Assembly: GCF_042681025.1 (NCBI RefSeq)
Contig: NZ_JBHUER010000008.1
Span: 310,001-374,000 of the forward strand
Length of the DNA: 64,000 bases
Direction: 5' to 3'
Source: Methylopila henanensis
GTDB lineage: Bacteria; Pseudomonadota; Alphaproteobacteria; Rhizobiales; Methylopilaceae
In this document: positions 1 to 8,625 of the stretch, piece by piece
How the letters are laid out: each line of letters opens with the position of its first letter
How positions within the stretch are numbered: position 1 is the first letter of the stretch
Notes under the pieces: model-generated
What the model was told of the DNA's origin: nothing
The model's database searches: none
Seen by the model: only the letters and a program-made list of their open reading frames with translations
Program-made: the position numbers and the translations under genes

Positions 1-194
1 GTCTTGATCGCGGTCGGGAACGAGCCGAGGAAGGCGCTCATCTCGAACCGGATCAGGGTGGCGGTGACGGCGCCGCCGAAGATGACGATCGCGGCGTGGG
101 ACGACCAGTAACGCTCGACGCCGCCGCCGTCGTAGATCAGGAAGCCCAGCACGCCGACGCCGCCGACGAAGCCGATAATCGACGCGATATCCAT
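1..194 (-). CDS. motA: Flagellar motor stator protein MotA, N-terminal fragment (cut by window edge)
   Basis: The 64 visible N-terminal residues begin MDIASIIGFVGGVGVLGF and continue with a short loop containing YDGGG, then SSHAAIVIFGGAVTATLIRF. This is the first membrane segment and following region of the MotA/PomA stator family. MotA pairs with MotB to form the proton channel that turns the flagellar rotor. The start is the ATG at 194, preceded by AAGGGGC on the minus strand. The rest, including the cytoplasmic loop and later membrane segments, lies outside the window, so completeness cannot be judged. It lies about 52 kb from the other flagellar genes here. A pair of TTAACC repeats sits 68-95 bases upstream. 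Confidence 0.85.
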   Translation of the reverse strand, partial: MDIASIIGFVGGVGVLGFLIYDGGGVERYWSSHAAIVIFGGAVTATLIRFEMSAFLGSFPTAIK

Positions 195-261
195 GGTCGC
201 CCCTTGAGCGCCGCGACGGAATCCTTCCGCGGCTTCGGGGGCGGATGGTGAAGATTTCCGG

Positions 262-289
262 TTAAGGGGCGGTGAAGGCGCAGGTTAAC
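262..289 (-). promoter_or_regulatory. Paired TTAACC repeats upstream of motA
   Basis: Read on the minus strand, TTAACC occurs twice in the same orientation, with the TTAA cores at 285-288 and 262-265 (23 bases apart). They lie about 70 and 95 bases before the motA start. TTAACC resembles the half-site of the alphaproteobacterial cell-cycle regulator CtrA. The same arrangement recurs upstream of the genes at 1574 and 58934. A regulatory role is inferred. Confidence 0.4.
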
Positions 290-311
290 TCAAGCGCAAC
301 GGCCTCTGGCG

Positions 312-1358
312 TCACGCGATCCCGAGCTTCAGCAGGTCGTGGATGTGGACCAGCCCGACCGGCTTGCCGCGATCGACCACGAACAGCGCGGTGATCGCGC
401 GGCCCTGAAGCGAGCTCAGCGCGTCGGCCGCGAGATCGTTGGGACGGACGACCTTCGGAGACCGGGTCATGACCTGGTCGACCGCCATGCCGGTGAGGTC
501 GGGACCCATGTGGCGGCGGAGGTCGCCGTCGGTCACGATGCCAACGAGCCCGCCGTCCCGGTCGACGACGCCGACGCAGCCGAAGCTCTTGGCCGTCATC
601 ACGAGCAGCGCCTCGGACATCCGCGCGCCCTCCCCGATCAGCGGGACGGCGTCGCCGGAATGCATGACGTCGCGCACGAAGGAGAGCACCGCGCCGAGCT
701 TGCCGCCGGGGTGGAAGCGCTTGAAGTCGGTCGGCGTGAAGCGGCGGCTCTCCAGCAGCGCGACCGCGAGCGCGTCGCCGAGCGCGACCTGCATGGTGGT
801 CGAGGTCGTCGGCGCGAGCCCGTGCGGGCAGGCCTCGGCCGACCGCGGCAACACCATGACCACGTCCGCCGCCTGGCCGAGCGCGCTGTCCTCGCGGGAG
901 GTGATGGCGATCAGCGGCACGCGGAAGCGGCGGGCGTAGTGCAGCATGTCGCGCAGTTCGGTGGTCTCGCCGGACCACGACAGCGCGAGAATCACGTCGT
1001 CCGACGTGATCATGCCGAGGTCGCCGTGGCTCGCCTCGCCGGGATGGACGAAGAAGGCCGGCGTGCCGGTGGAGGCCATGGTGGCGGCGATCTTGCGCCC
1101 GACATGGCCGCTCTTGCCCATGCCGGTGACGATGACGCGCCCGCGGGCGGCCGCGATCACCTCGACGGCGCGCGCGAAGGGCGCCCCGAGCTCTCCGGCG
1201 AGCGCCTCCGCGAGCTGCGCCATGCCCGCCGCTTCGAGCTCCACCGTGCGCACGGCGGAGGCGATCGCCTCGTCGGGCATGGTCGCGCGCGGCGGCGCGG
1301 CGACGTCACGCCCCTGCGGGGGCGTCGCGAACGGCGGGACGGGGGAAGGAGTGTTCAT
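312..1358 (-). CDS. kdsD: Arabinose-5-phosphate isomerase (KpsF/GutQ family)
   Basis: This enzyme interconverts ribulose-5-phosphate and arabinose-5-phosphate, the first step towards the Kdo sugar of lipopolysaccharide. The 348-residue product has an N-terminal SIS domain (about residues 60-190) with TGMGKSGHVGRK, HPGEASHGDLGM and SWSGET. Two CBS domains follow (about 215-348), ending GKPVGLVHIHDLL. Length and domain order match KdsD. I chose the ATG at 1358 (MNTPSP); an in-frame GTG at 1367 would add three residues, and neither has a strong ribosome site. The gene is divergent from the outer-membrane barrel gene at 1574, which fits an envelope theme, but no other Kdo gene is adjacent. Confidence 0.93.
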   Translation of the reverse strand: MNTPSPVPPFATPPQGRDVAAPPRATMPDEAIASAVRTVELEAAGMAQLAEALAGELGAPFARAVEVIAAARGRVIVTGMGKSGHVGRKIAATMASTGTPAFFVHPGEASHGDLGMITSDDVILALSWSGETTELRDMLHYARRFRVPLIAITSREDSALGQAADVVMVLPRSAEACPHGLAPTTSTTMQVALGDALAVALLESRRFTPTDFKRFHPGGKLGAVLSFVRDVMHSGDAVPLIGEGARMSEALLVMTAKSFGCVGVVDRDGGLVGIVTDGDLRRHMGPDLTGMAVDQVMTRSPKVVRPNDLAADALSSLQGRAITALFVVDRGKPVGLVHIHDLLKLGIA

Positions 1359-1488
1359 GCGGACCACGGATCAGAAAACGCGTTGGCCGACTACGAGCCA
1401 ATCGGGCGCAAGCTCTACCACCATGCCGCGAGGCGCGCCAATGCCGGGACCGGGAGGCCGTCTCCCCGGGGGCGGCGGCAAGCCTTTC

Positions 1489-1520
1489 TTAACCATGCCC
1501 GTTTCAAAGTCGTTAACCAT
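1489..1520 (+). promoter_or_regulatory. Paired TTAACCAT repeats upstream of the outer-membrane barrel gene
   Basis: TTAACCAT occurs at 1489-1496 and again at 1513-1520, same orientation, 24 bases apart and 61-85 bases before the start at 1574. This octamer is the classic CtrA half-site in alphaproteobacteria. The full CtrA box has a 7-base gap between TTAA cores, whereas the spacing here is about two helical turns. CtrA control is therefore only a suggestion. Confidence 0.45.
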
Positions 1521-1573
1521 CCGGCTCGGGCGTCGCCGCCTGCCGGTCGAACGACCGTGGTGACAAGGACGGC

Positions 1574-3109
1574 ATGCCCACGCGCCGCGCGCTTTCCACA
1601 GCCGCCCTGGCACTCGCCGCGCTCTGCGCGGCCGCCGGCGCGCGCGCGCAGGAGAGCGGCGACCTTGGCCTCCGGGGCGGCGCGACCACGGCCGATGCGG
1701 CCAACGCCGGCGCCGCCGACGAACCCCTGCGCCGCCTGGACGACCGCGCCCTCGCCGGCGGCGACTATGGAACCGCCGACGCGCCGCTCGCGGGCGGCGG
1801 CTATGGCGGCGAGCCCCAGCCCGACCGCCGCGCGACGGAACCGCCCGCCTCCGCGATCGACGTCGGCGATCCGTTCGCCCGCCGCCCGGCGCTCAGCACG
1901 GGCGCGAACGCGCTGCGGCCGCGGCGCAGCATCCCGGCGGACGACCCCTACGCCCCCACCGGTGTGCGCGCGGGGTCCTTCACGCTGCGCCCGACGCTGG
2001 AAAGCGCCGTCGGCTATGATTCGAACCCGGATCGCGATCCGGTCGGCGGCAAGAGCTCCAAGTTCTACCGCCTGCGGGGCGACATCGAGGCGACGTCGGA
2101 CTGGTCGCGCCACGAGCTGAGAGCGCAGGCCACCGGCCAGATCCGCCGCTATGTCGACCTGGACGCGCCCGGCTACGAGCCCGAGGTCAACGCGACCGCG
2201 GACGGCCGGATCGACGTCACCGAACGCACCCAGATCGTGACGCAGCTGCGGGCCTCGATCACCACCTCGCGGCCGGGCGACCCCGACACGCCGACCGACA
2301 TCGACGGCGACGAGATCTCGCGCTCCTACGGCGCGACGCTCGGGGTCGCGCAGCGCTTCAACCGCCTGAGCCTGCGGCTCGACGGCCTCGCCGACCGCTA
2401 CCTCTACGACGACTCCAAGCTGCTCGACGGTTCGACCCTCGACAACTCCGACCGCGTCTACAACGCCTACCAGCTTCGCCTGCGGGCGGCCTACGAGGTC
2501 TCCCCCGCGCTCGCGCCCTTCGCCGAGGTCGCCGTCGACACCCGCGACTACGACCGGCGCTTCGGCGACGACATCGTCGGCGACGGCGCGGACGCCTCCC
2601 GCCGGCGGCTCGGCTCGGACGGCTGGGCGCTCAGGGGCGGCGCGCGCTTCGAGGCGACGCGCCTCGTCACGGGCGAACTCGCGGTCGGCTACGGCCGCCA
2701 GACGCCGAAGGACGACCGGCTGAAGCCGGTCGACGGCCTGCTGTTCGACGGCAGCGTCGCCTGGGCGCCGACCGCGCTGACCACGGTGCGCCTCAACGCC
2801 CGCAGCTCGATCGACGAGACCGTCACGGAAGACTCCGGCGGCATTCTCCGCCGCAGCGTCGGGGTCGCGGTCGAGCACGCGCTCCGCCGCAACCTGCTGG
2901 TGACCGGACGGGTCGATTACGAGAGCGCGGACTACAAGGGCGCCGACCGGACCGACGACACGCTGGTGCTTGGCCTCGAGGCGGAATACCGCCTGAACCG
3001 CACGCTGGCGTTGATCGGCAGCTTCCAGCACGAGCGGCGCTACAGCAACCTGCCGGGCGAGGACTACGACGCCTCGATCATCGAGTTCGGCCTCAGGGTC
3101 CGGCAGTAG
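1574..3109 (+). CDS. Outer-membrane beta-barrel protein (BBP2-like)
   Basis: The 511-residue protein has a cleavable signal peptide (residues 1 to about 25, ending ARAQE). A low-complexity Gly/Ala/Asp-rich stretch follows to about residue 130. From about residue 140 onward there are alternating amphipathic strands typical of an outer-membrane barrel: LRPTLESAVGYDSNPDRDP, repeated LRAQATG / LRLDGLADRYLYDDS strands, and a last strand ending in FGLRVRQ. The VGYDSNP motif is common in the BBP2-type barrels often found with exopolysaccharide export genes. The ATG at 1574 follows AAGGACGGC. No polysaccharide operon adjoins it, so its cargo is unknown. The fold call is fairly firm; the function is not. 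Confidence 0.75.
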   Translation: MPTRRALSTAALALAALCAAAGARAQESGDLGLRGGATTADAANAGAADEPLRRLDDRALAGGDYGTADAPLAGGGYGGEPQPDRRATEPPASAIDVGDPFARRPALSTGANALRPRRSIPADDPYAPTGVRAGSFTLRPTLESAVGYDSNPDRDPVGGKSSKFYRLRGDIEATSDWSRHELRAQATGQIRRYVDLDAPGYEPEVNATADGRIDVTERTQIVTQLRASITTSRPGDPDTPTDIDGDEISRSYGATLGVAQRFNRLSLRLDGLADRYLYDDSKLLDGSTLDNSDRVYNAYQLRLRAAYEVSPALAPFAEVAVDTRDYDRRFGDDIVGDGADASRRRLGSDGWALRGGARFEATRLVTGELAVGYGRQTPKDDRLKPVDGLLFDGSVAWAPTALTTVRLNARSSIDETVTEDSGGILRRSVGVAVEHALRRNLLVTGRVDYESADYKGADRTDDTLVLGLEAEYRLNRTLALIGSFQHERRYSNLPGEDYDASIIEFGLRVRQ

Positions 3110-3119
3110 GCAGCATCGC

Positions 3120-3440
3120 TCAGGCGTAGGCCGAGATCAGCCGTCCGGGACCAAGCCCCCGCGCCGCCGCGCGCTCGGCGTAGAGCCGCGAGGCCGGCGA
3201 GCCTTGCGCCCGCGCCAGCATTTCGGCGGCGTCCCGGGCCTGGCGCAGCGCGACCGCCGCCTCCGCGGGCGTCACCGGCGCCGCGCCCTTTACGGCGGCG
3301 ACCAGCGTCGACAGCTCGCCTGCGGCCGGATCGGCGCTCACGACCGAAAAGACGGAAGCCTGCCGGACCACGACCGTGCGGGCGTCGTCGTCCGGACGGC
3401 CCGGCTCGCGGGCGGCCTGCGAAGAAGGGGACACCGTCAT
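3120..3440 (-). CDS. Hypothetical protein, 106 residues
   Basis: I do not recognise this protein. It is Ala-rich, with no signal peptide or membrane segment. The C-terminal half (about 50-106) is predicted helical, with ALRQARDAAEMLARAQGSP. The ATG at 3440 has GGGAGCGC upstream and is preferred to an in-frame GTG at 3473. Its stop lies 11 bases from the convergent barrel gene. Codon use matches the surroundings, but Ala-rich frames can arise by chance at this GC content, so confidence is moderate. Confidence 0.5.
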   Translation of the reverse strand: MTVSPSSQAAREPGRPDDDARTVVVRQASVFSVVSADPAAGELSTLVAAVKGAAPVTPAEAAVALRQARDAAEMLARAQGSPASRLYAERAAARGLGPGRLISAYA

Positions 3441-3556
3441 GCGCGCTCCCGCGACAGCGGCGTCGTCCGCCACGCGGAGACGCTCCGGCCGATGGTTCAG
3501 CCGGAGGTCCGAAGAAAGCGCTTCAGATTTCGTTAGGATTTAAGAGACCGCGGGTC

Positions 3557-4390
3557 TCACCAGTCGAACGAGTAGGCCGCGCCGAGACCGAAGGTGAAGT
3601 TGTCCTTCGAGTCCAGCCGCTTCACGATCGGGCTGTCTTTGGCGTCGCCGGTCAGACGGTTGTAGGCGCCGAAGGCGGTCGTGCTCCAGTTCGGCGTCCA
3701 GTCGTAGGTCACGGCGCCCGCGACGCCGACCGACTTCACGCCGCCGTCCGCCTTGTAGGCGTCGAGCCGGCCGTTGCGCGCCGACTCGCGGGCGCTGACG
3801 CCGTAGTACTCGTTCATGAAATCGCTGTCGCCGAGGGCGAGGCGCGGACCGAACGACACGGTGAACCGGTCGAACCTCTCGATCCAGTCGGCCGCGATGT
3901 CGCCGACGAAGCCGTCATGGCCGCCGATGCCGTGGCGCACCTCGGCGCGGATGCGGGTCTTGGTGGTGGGGTAGAACTCGACGAACAGGCCAGGCTCCAC
4001 CGCCCAGTCGATGTTGGACAGGCCACGGATCTTGCGCTCGTCGCTGCTGTCGCGCTCGCTGCGCAGACGGGCGACCGGACCGATCTGGAACAGGTCGGTG
4101 TCGATGATCGCGAAGCCGAAGCCGTCGTCGGGCGCGCCGAACTTCCACGGCTGGCCGGGACGGCGGATGCTCAGGCCGGGATAGCCGGAGATCGCATAGT
4201 CCTTCGCGCCCTCGAACTCCGGCTGGATGACGCCGGTCGCCTTGATGGTCACGCGCCAGTCGGCCTGGCCGATGCCCTCCGCCGGCGCCACGACGCTCGT
4301 CCCATAATCGGCGGGCGCGTCGGCGGCGAACGCCGGGGCCGCGGCGGCCGCGACGACGGCGGCGAGCAGGACGACGGTACGATGGCTCAT
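3557..4390 (-). CDS. MipA/OmpV family outer-membrane protein
   Basis: The 277-residue protein starts MSHRTVVLLAAVV with a signal peptide to about residue 22 (AFAAD). The mature part has the MipA/OmpV pattern: a start like WRVTIKATGVIQPEFEGAKDY, a middle IRAEVRHGIGGHDGF, then VSFGPRL, and a terminal barrel strand ending AAYSFDW with aromatic last residue. Family members are outer-membrane barrels, some acting as scaffolds for murein enzymes. I chose the ATG at 4390 (GGAG about 12 bases upstream) because it begins the signal peptide; the frame is open further upstream. The gene is single and monocistronic. Confidence 0.85.
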   Translation of the reverse strand: MSHRTVVLLAAVVAAAAAPAFAADAPADYGTSVVAPAEGIGQADWRVTIKATGVIQPEFEGAKDYAISGYPGLSIRRPGQPWKFGAPDDGFGFAIIDTDLFQIGPVARLRSERDSSDERKIRGLSNIDWAVEPGLFVEFYPTTKTRIRAEVRHGIGGHDGFVGDIAADWIERFDRFTVSFGPRLALGDSDFMNEYYGVSARESARNGRLDAYKADGGVKSVGVAGAVTYDWTPNWSTTAFGAYNRLTGDAKDSPIVKRLDSKDNFTFGLGAAYSFDW

Positions 4391-4649
4391 CGGCGGAACG
4401 CTCCGAAGGAGACCCGTCCCGGACAGGACCGGGAAAACGCGGGAGATGGTGCTGTGATAACGCCTCCATTGTCGCTTGAGCACCCCCTGGACACAAACTA
4501 ATCGACAGCGTGGCGGAACCGCCGCACTGCGGCGCCAGCGCGCACCCCGCCGCCGCGCTGCGGCGGCTTGCCCGGCGGAGGTTTCCCCTCCTAGGGTCGC
4601 TCATGCCATCAGACGCCTGCCCAGCTCCCGTCGCGCGCGCCGTCCCCGC

Positions 4650-5714
4650 ATGAAGCGCCGGACGCTCGTGACCGGCGGCTGCGGCTTCATCGGCTCTGCG
4701 CTGACGCGGCGGCTCGTCGCGGACGGCCGCGACGTGCTGAACCTCGACGCCCTGACCTACGCCGCCAGCCCCGAAGCGGTCGCGGAGTGCGCGACGTCCG
4801 GCCGCTACGCCTTCCGGCGCGCCGACATCTGCGACGCGGACGCAGTCTCGGAGGCGCTCGCCGCGTTCCGGCCGGACGGGATCGTACACTGCGCCGCCGA
4901 GACCCATGTGGACCGTTCCATCGACGCGCCGGAAGCGTTCGTTCGGACCAACGCGCTCGGAACGGAGCGCCTGCTGAGCGCGACGCTGGCGCATTGGCGC
5001 CGTCTGCCGCCGGACGAACGGGAGAGCTTCCGTTTCGTGCAGGTGTCGACCGACGAGGTGTTCGGCGCGCTCGGTCCCGACGATCCGCCGTTCACGGCCG
5101 CGAGCCGCTACGCGCCGCGCTCGCCCTACGCCGCGTCGAAGGCCGCCGGCGACCACATCGCGGAGGCCTTCCGCGCCACCTTCGGCTTGCCGACGCTCAC
5201 CGTTCACGGCTGCAACGCCTACGGGCCCTGGCAGGCGCCGGAGAAGCTCGCTCCGCTGACCATCGCGCGGCTGAGGGCGGGCGAGCCGGTCGAGCTTTAC
5301 GGCGACGGCCGCCAGCGGCGCGACTGGCTGTTCGTCGACGACGTCGCAGAGGCGCTGGAGCGCGCGCTCGACCGCGGCGCGCCCGGCGACCGCTTCCTGA
5401 TCGCCGGCGGCGCGGAGCGCGAGAACCGCGAGATGGTCGGGCTGATCTGCGATCTCGTCGACGCACGGCTCGGTCCCCTGCCCGGCGGCGCGCGGCGGCG
5501 GACACTGATCCGGCGGGTGGCGGACCGGCCGGGCCACGATTTCCGCTACGCGCTCGACGACGCCGCGACCCGCGCCGCCCTCGGCTGGACGCCGCGCGTC
5601 GGCTTCGAGCAAGGCCTCGCCGCGACCGTCGACTGGTGCCTCCAAAACGCCGAATGGCTCGACTCTGCGAGCCTGCGGCTCGGACGCGGCAGGCGCGGCC
5701 TCGGCGGCGGCTGA
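4650..5714 (+). CDS. rfbB: dTDP-glucose 4,6-dehydratase (RmlB/RfbB)
   Basis: An extended short-chain dehydrogenase of 354 residues. It has the NAD-binding GGCGFIGSAL near the N-terminus, VSTDEVFGAL, the catalytic SPYAASKAAGDH (Tyr-x-x-x-Lys) and NAYGPWQAPEKLAP, which is diagnostic of RmlB-type dehydratases. The usual reaction is dTDP-glucose to dTDP-4-keto-6-deoxyglucose for rhamnose and related O-antigen sugars. The start at 4650 (MKRRTLVTGG) places the Rossmann motif at the N-terminus as expected; the frame extends upstream without homology. The partner genes rmlA, rmlC and rmlD are not nearby, so the final sugar cannot be inferred, and a related nucleotide-sugar dehydratase is possible. 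Confidence 0.85.
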   Translation: MKRRTLVTGGCGFIGSALTRRLVADGRDVLNLDALTYAASPEAVAECATSGRYAFRRADICDADAVSEALAAFRPDGIVHCAAETHVDRSIDAPEAFVRTNALGTERLLSATLAHWRRLPPDERESFRFVQVSTDEVFGALGPDDPPFTAASRYAPRSPYAASKAAGDHIAEAFRATFGLPTLTVHGCNAYGPWQAPEKLAPLTIARLRAGEPVELYGDGRQRRDWLFVDDVAEALERALDRGAPGDRFLIAGGAERENREMVGLICDLVDARLGPLPGGARRRTLIRRVADRPGHDFRYALDDAATRAALGWTPRVGFEQGLAATVDWCLQNAEWLDSASLRLGRGRRGLGGG

Positions 5715-5811
5715 ACGGCGCGGCCGGACGCCCTGCCGAACGTCGCGATTGCGGCGGCGCTCCAGCGTGTCATCCTCCCGGCAAAAGAATGAACAATCGG
5801 GAGGACTTCGC

Positions 5812-6648
5812 ATGGACCGGCTGACGCCGCGACAACAGGAGATCGTCGCGCTGGCGCGCAGCACGGGGCGCGTGGTCGTCGACGATCTCGCCGCGCGCTT
5901 CGACGTCACGCCGCAGACGATCCGCAAGGACCTGAACGAGCTCTGCGACCGCCGCCTGCTCGCCCGCACCCATGGCGGAGCGACCGTCGCCGGCGGGCTC
6001 GACGACGTCGACTACGAGGCGCGCCGCTTCCTGGCGCAGGACGCCAAGCGCGCCATCGGACGGGCGGCCGCGCGGCTGACGCCGCAGGGGGCCTCGCTGT
6101 TCCTCAACGTCGGCACCACCACCGAGGAGGTGGCGCGGGCGCTGTCCGACCATGACGGGCTCACGGTGGTGACCAACAGCCTCAACGTGGCGTCGCTGCT
6201 GCACCGCCATCCCCGCATCGACGTGGTGGTGGCCGGCGGCTCGGTGCGGCGCGCCGACGCCGGCATCGTCGGCGAGCCGGCGGTCGATCTCGTCAACCGC
6301 TTCAAGGTGGACGTGGCCGTGCTCGGCGTCTCGGCGATCGACCCGGAGGGCGCGCTGCTCGACCACGACTACCGCGAGGCGCTGGTGAGCCAGGCCATGA
6401 TCGCGAACGCGCGCGAGGTGTTCCTCGTGGCCGACCGGCTGAAACTGCAGCGCACCGCGCCGGTGCGCATCGGCCACCTGTCGCAGATCGACGTGTTCGT
6501 CACGGACCGCGTCGACGCCCCGGCCTTCGCGGCGCTGTGCCGCCAGCACGACGTCCGGGTCGTCGAGACGGAGGCGCGGATCGCGCCGCAGGCGCCGGCT
6601 CAGGCGTCGGCGGGATCGACGGCGCGCGCCTCGGCCGCGGACGCGTAG
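5812..6648 (+). CDS. DeoR/GlpR family transcriptional repressor
   Basis: A 278-residue regulator. The N-terminal DeoR helix-turn-helix (about residues 4-58) reads RQQEIVALARSTGRVVVDDL then FDVTPQTIRKDLNELCDR. The C-terminal sugar-phosphate sensor has LFLNVGTTTEEVARAL and VTNSLNVASLL, close to GlpR and its relatives. Such proteins repress sugar or polyol catabolic operons and release DNA on binding a phosphorylated sugar. The ATG at 5812 has CGGGAGG eight bases upstream, which rules out the longer upstream frame. No glycerol or sugar operon is adjacent, so the target is unknown. Its last 49 bases overlap the convergent flavin reductase gene. Confidence 0.88.
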   Translation: MDRLTPRQQEIVALARSTGRVVVDDLAARFDVTPQTIRKDLNELCDRRLLARTHGGATVAGGLDDVDYEARRFLAQDAKRAIGRAAARLTPQGASLFLNVGTTTEEVARALSDHDGLTVVTNSLNVASLLHRHPRIDVVVAGGSVRRADAGIVGEPAVDLVNRFKVDVAVLGVSAIDPEGALLDHDYREALVSQAMIANAREVFLVADRLKLQRTAPVRIGHLSQIDVFVTDRVDAPAFAALCRQHDVRVVETEARIAPQAPAQASAGSTARASAADA

Positions 6649-7127
6649 GCGCGCCGCCGGTAGAGCAGCCCCTCGCGCTCCGACTCCGGCGCGGAGACCC
6701 CGTCGAGCTCGACCATCAGCACCACATGGCTGCCGACCTCGTGGCTCGCGGTCACCCGGCCCTCGAAGCTCGCGATGGCGTCGACGAGCACCGGCGCGCC
6801 GGTGATCCGCCGCTCCCAGCGGCCGACGTCGAAGCGGTCGTCGGGCCGTCCGCCGGAGGAGCGGGCGAAGGCGCGCGCGACCGGCTCGTGATCCTCACCG
6901 AGCGCGCTGACGGCGACGAGGCCGTTGGCGAGGGCCTTGGCCGCGATCGCGCTCGTCCGGTTCAGGCAGACGAGCAGCGTCGGCGGCGCGTCCGTCACGC
7001 TCGCCACCGCCGTCGCGGTCGCGCCGTGCCGACCGCCCGGCCCGTCGGTCGTCACCACATGCACCGCCATCGGCACGCGCGACATCGCCTCGCGGAACCG
7101 CGCGGCGTTCTTGTCCGTAACCGTCAA
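6600..7127 (-). CDS. Flavin reductase family protein (FMN-binding split barrel)
   Basis: The 175-residue protein shows the flavin-reductase pattern: FREAMSRVPMAVHVVTT, GATATAVASVTDAPPTLLVCLN, then AKALANGLVAVSAL. Family members reduce FMN or FAD with NAD(P)H, often feeding a two-component monooxygenase. Translation seems to start at TTG 7127, with GGAG upstream. No monooxygenase gene is adjacent, so its partner is unknown. The C-terminus overlaps the end of the DeoR gene on the other strand by 49 bases. This is unusual but both frames look genuinely coding. Confidence 0.8.
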   Translation of the reverse strand: MTVTDKNAARFREAMSRVPMAVHVVTTDGPGGRHGATATAVASVTDAPPTLLVCLNRTSAIAAKALANGLVAVSALGEDHEPVARAFARSSGGRPDDRFDVGRWERRITGAPVLVDAIASFEGRVTASHEVGSHVVLMVELDGVSAPESEREGLLYRRRAYASAAEARAVDPADA

Positions 7128-7296
7128 GCCCGATGCTCCGTCGGGGGCGTCGCCCGCACGCGGCCCGATCGGCCGCCATCCCCGCTCATATAGCGATCCG
7201 CGGCCGCCGCGTCAGCCGGGGCGTTGCCGGCGCGGCCCGCGCCGCCGTACTCTCCGCGCCCGCCGGCCGCCCATCGCCCGAGGAGCCACGACGCCG

Positions 7297-7533
7297 ATGC
7301 AGACCTTCTATGTCCAGATCAAATGCGAACTCGGCCGCACCTACGAGACCGCCGAGCATCTGGCCGACCTGGAGCTGCATTCCGAGATCTACTCGACCGC
7401 CGGCGACTACGACCTGATCGTCAAGTACCATGTCGAGGACGGGGTGGACGTCGGCCATTTCGTGGGCCGCAACGTGCAGACTGCGCCGGGCGTGCGCGAC
7501 ACGCACACGCTGATCACCTTCAAGGCCTTCTAG
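7297..7533 (+). CDS. Free-standing Lrp/AsnC ligand-binding (RAM) domain protein
   Basis: At 78 residues this is only the effector-binding half of an Lrp/AsnC regulator: MQTFYVQIKCELGRTYETAE, then EIYSTAGDYDLIVKYHVE and a C-terminal HTLITFKAF. There is no helix-turn-helix. Stand-alone RAM proteins form decameric rings and can bind small molecules such as amino acids; some modulate full-length Lrp proteins. The start has AGGAG 11 bases upstream. It is transcribed alone, and its ligand cannot be deduced. Confidence 0.88.
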   Translation: MQTFYVQIKCELGRTYETAEHLADLELHSEIYSTAGDYDLIVKYHVEDGVDVGHFVGRNVQTAPGVRDTHTLITFKAF

Positions 7534-7670
7534 CGGTTTCGCCGCGCCGCGGGCGCGCGCCGGCGGGCCGCTTCCGCGAGCGCTTCGCAGTCGCGAAGAT
7601 ACCGGTTGAAGACTCGCGCCGCCGCGTCTAAGCGCAGCGCTCGCGCGACGAAGGACCGGGGGAGCGGGGC

Positions 7671-8558
7671 ATGGACCAGACGCAGCGCATCGCGCTCGGC
7701 AGCGTCGTCGTGGGCCTGCTCGTGCTCGGGCTCAAATCGGCCGCCTACCTGCTCACCGGCTCCGTCGCGCTCTATTCGGACGCCGCCGAGAGCGTGGTGA
7801 ACGTGGCCGCCGCCTGCGCCGCCTTCGTCGCGGTCAGGATCGCCGCCGCGCCGCCCGACCGCGAGCACCCCTACGGACACCACAAGGCGGAGTACATCTC
7901 CGCCGTTGTGGAAGGCGCGCTGATCATCATCGCCGCCTTCGCGATCCTCAACGAGGCGTGGTCGGCGTTCCGGTCGCCGCGGCCGGTGGACCTGACGCCG
8001 CTCGGCGTCGGCGCGAACGTCCTGGCGAGCGCGATCAACGCGGCGTGGTGCTGGGTCCTCTTCAGCCGCGGCCGGGCGCTCCGGTCCCCGGCGCTGGTCG
8101 CCGACGGCAAGCACCTGCTGTCCGACGTCGTGTCCTCCGCCGGCGTGCTGGTCGGCATCGGGGCCGCCTTCGCTTTCGGCCAGGCCTGGCTCGACCCCGC
8201 GATCGCCTGCCTCGTGGCGCTGAACGTGCTGTGGTCCGGCGCGCAACTGGTGCGCAGCTCCGTCGGTGGGCTGATGGACGAGGCCGCGGACGAGCGGCAG
8301 ATCGCGCGCATCCGGACGACGATCTCGGAGACAGCCGAGGGCGCGATCGAGGCCCACGACCTGCGCACGCGGCAGGCGGGACGGCTGACCTTCCTGGATT
8401 TCCACCTCGTCGTGCCGGGCGACATGCGCGTGTCCGCCGCCCACGACATCTGCGACCGCATCGAGCGCGCGCTGCACGCCATGGACGGCGACATGATCGT
8501 CACGATCCATGTGGAGCCGGACGACAAGGCCAAGCACGCCGGCATCGTGGTGTTGTGA
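7671..8558 (+). CDS. Cation diffusion facilitator (CDF) metal exporter
   Basis: A 295-residue inner-membrane antiporter of the CDF family (FieF/CzcD-like), exporting divalent metals such as Zn, Fe or Mn against protons. Six membrane segments are visible. The metal site in segment 2 is YSDAAESVVN and that in segment 5 is ADGKHLLSDVVSS. The EHPYGHHKAEY loop and the cytoplasmic C-terminal domain (about 205-295) are present. The segment-2 site reads S-D-A-x-E rather than the common H-D-x-x-D or D-D-x-x-D, so metal choice is uncertain. The start has GGGGGAGCGGGGC upstream. It stands alone. Confidence 0.9.
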   Translation: MDQTQRIALGSVVVGLLVLGLKSAAYLLTGSVALYSDAAESVVNVAAACAAFVAVRIAAAPPDREHPYGHHKAEYISAVVEGALIIIAAFAILNEAWSAFRSPRPVDLTPLGVGANVLASAINAAWCWVLFSRGRALRSPALVADGKHLLSDVVSSAGVLVGIGAAFAFGQAWLDPAIACLVALNVLWSGAQLVRSSVGGLMDEAADERQIARIRTTISETAEGAIEAHDLRTRQAGRLTFLDFHLVVPGDMRVSAAHDICDRIERALHAMDGDMIVTIHVEPDDKAKHAGIVVL

Positions 8559-8625
8559 AGCGACGGCCCGGACCGGAGGCGCGATCTTAACCCGCCCTTC
8601 GCCATGTCCGCGGAACATCCGTGCC

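Noticed and set aside
1415..3031. Long open frame antisense to the barrel gene
   Set aside because: At about 70% GC stop codons are rare, so long antisense frames arise by chance. The product is Arg/Ala/Val-rich without domains, and the plus-strand barrel has a clear signal peptide and ribosome site.
7186..7506. Minus-strand open frame over the RAM-domain gene
   Set aside because: The plus-strand RAM protein matches a known family fully, with AGGAG ahead of its start, so the antisense frame is a shadow.
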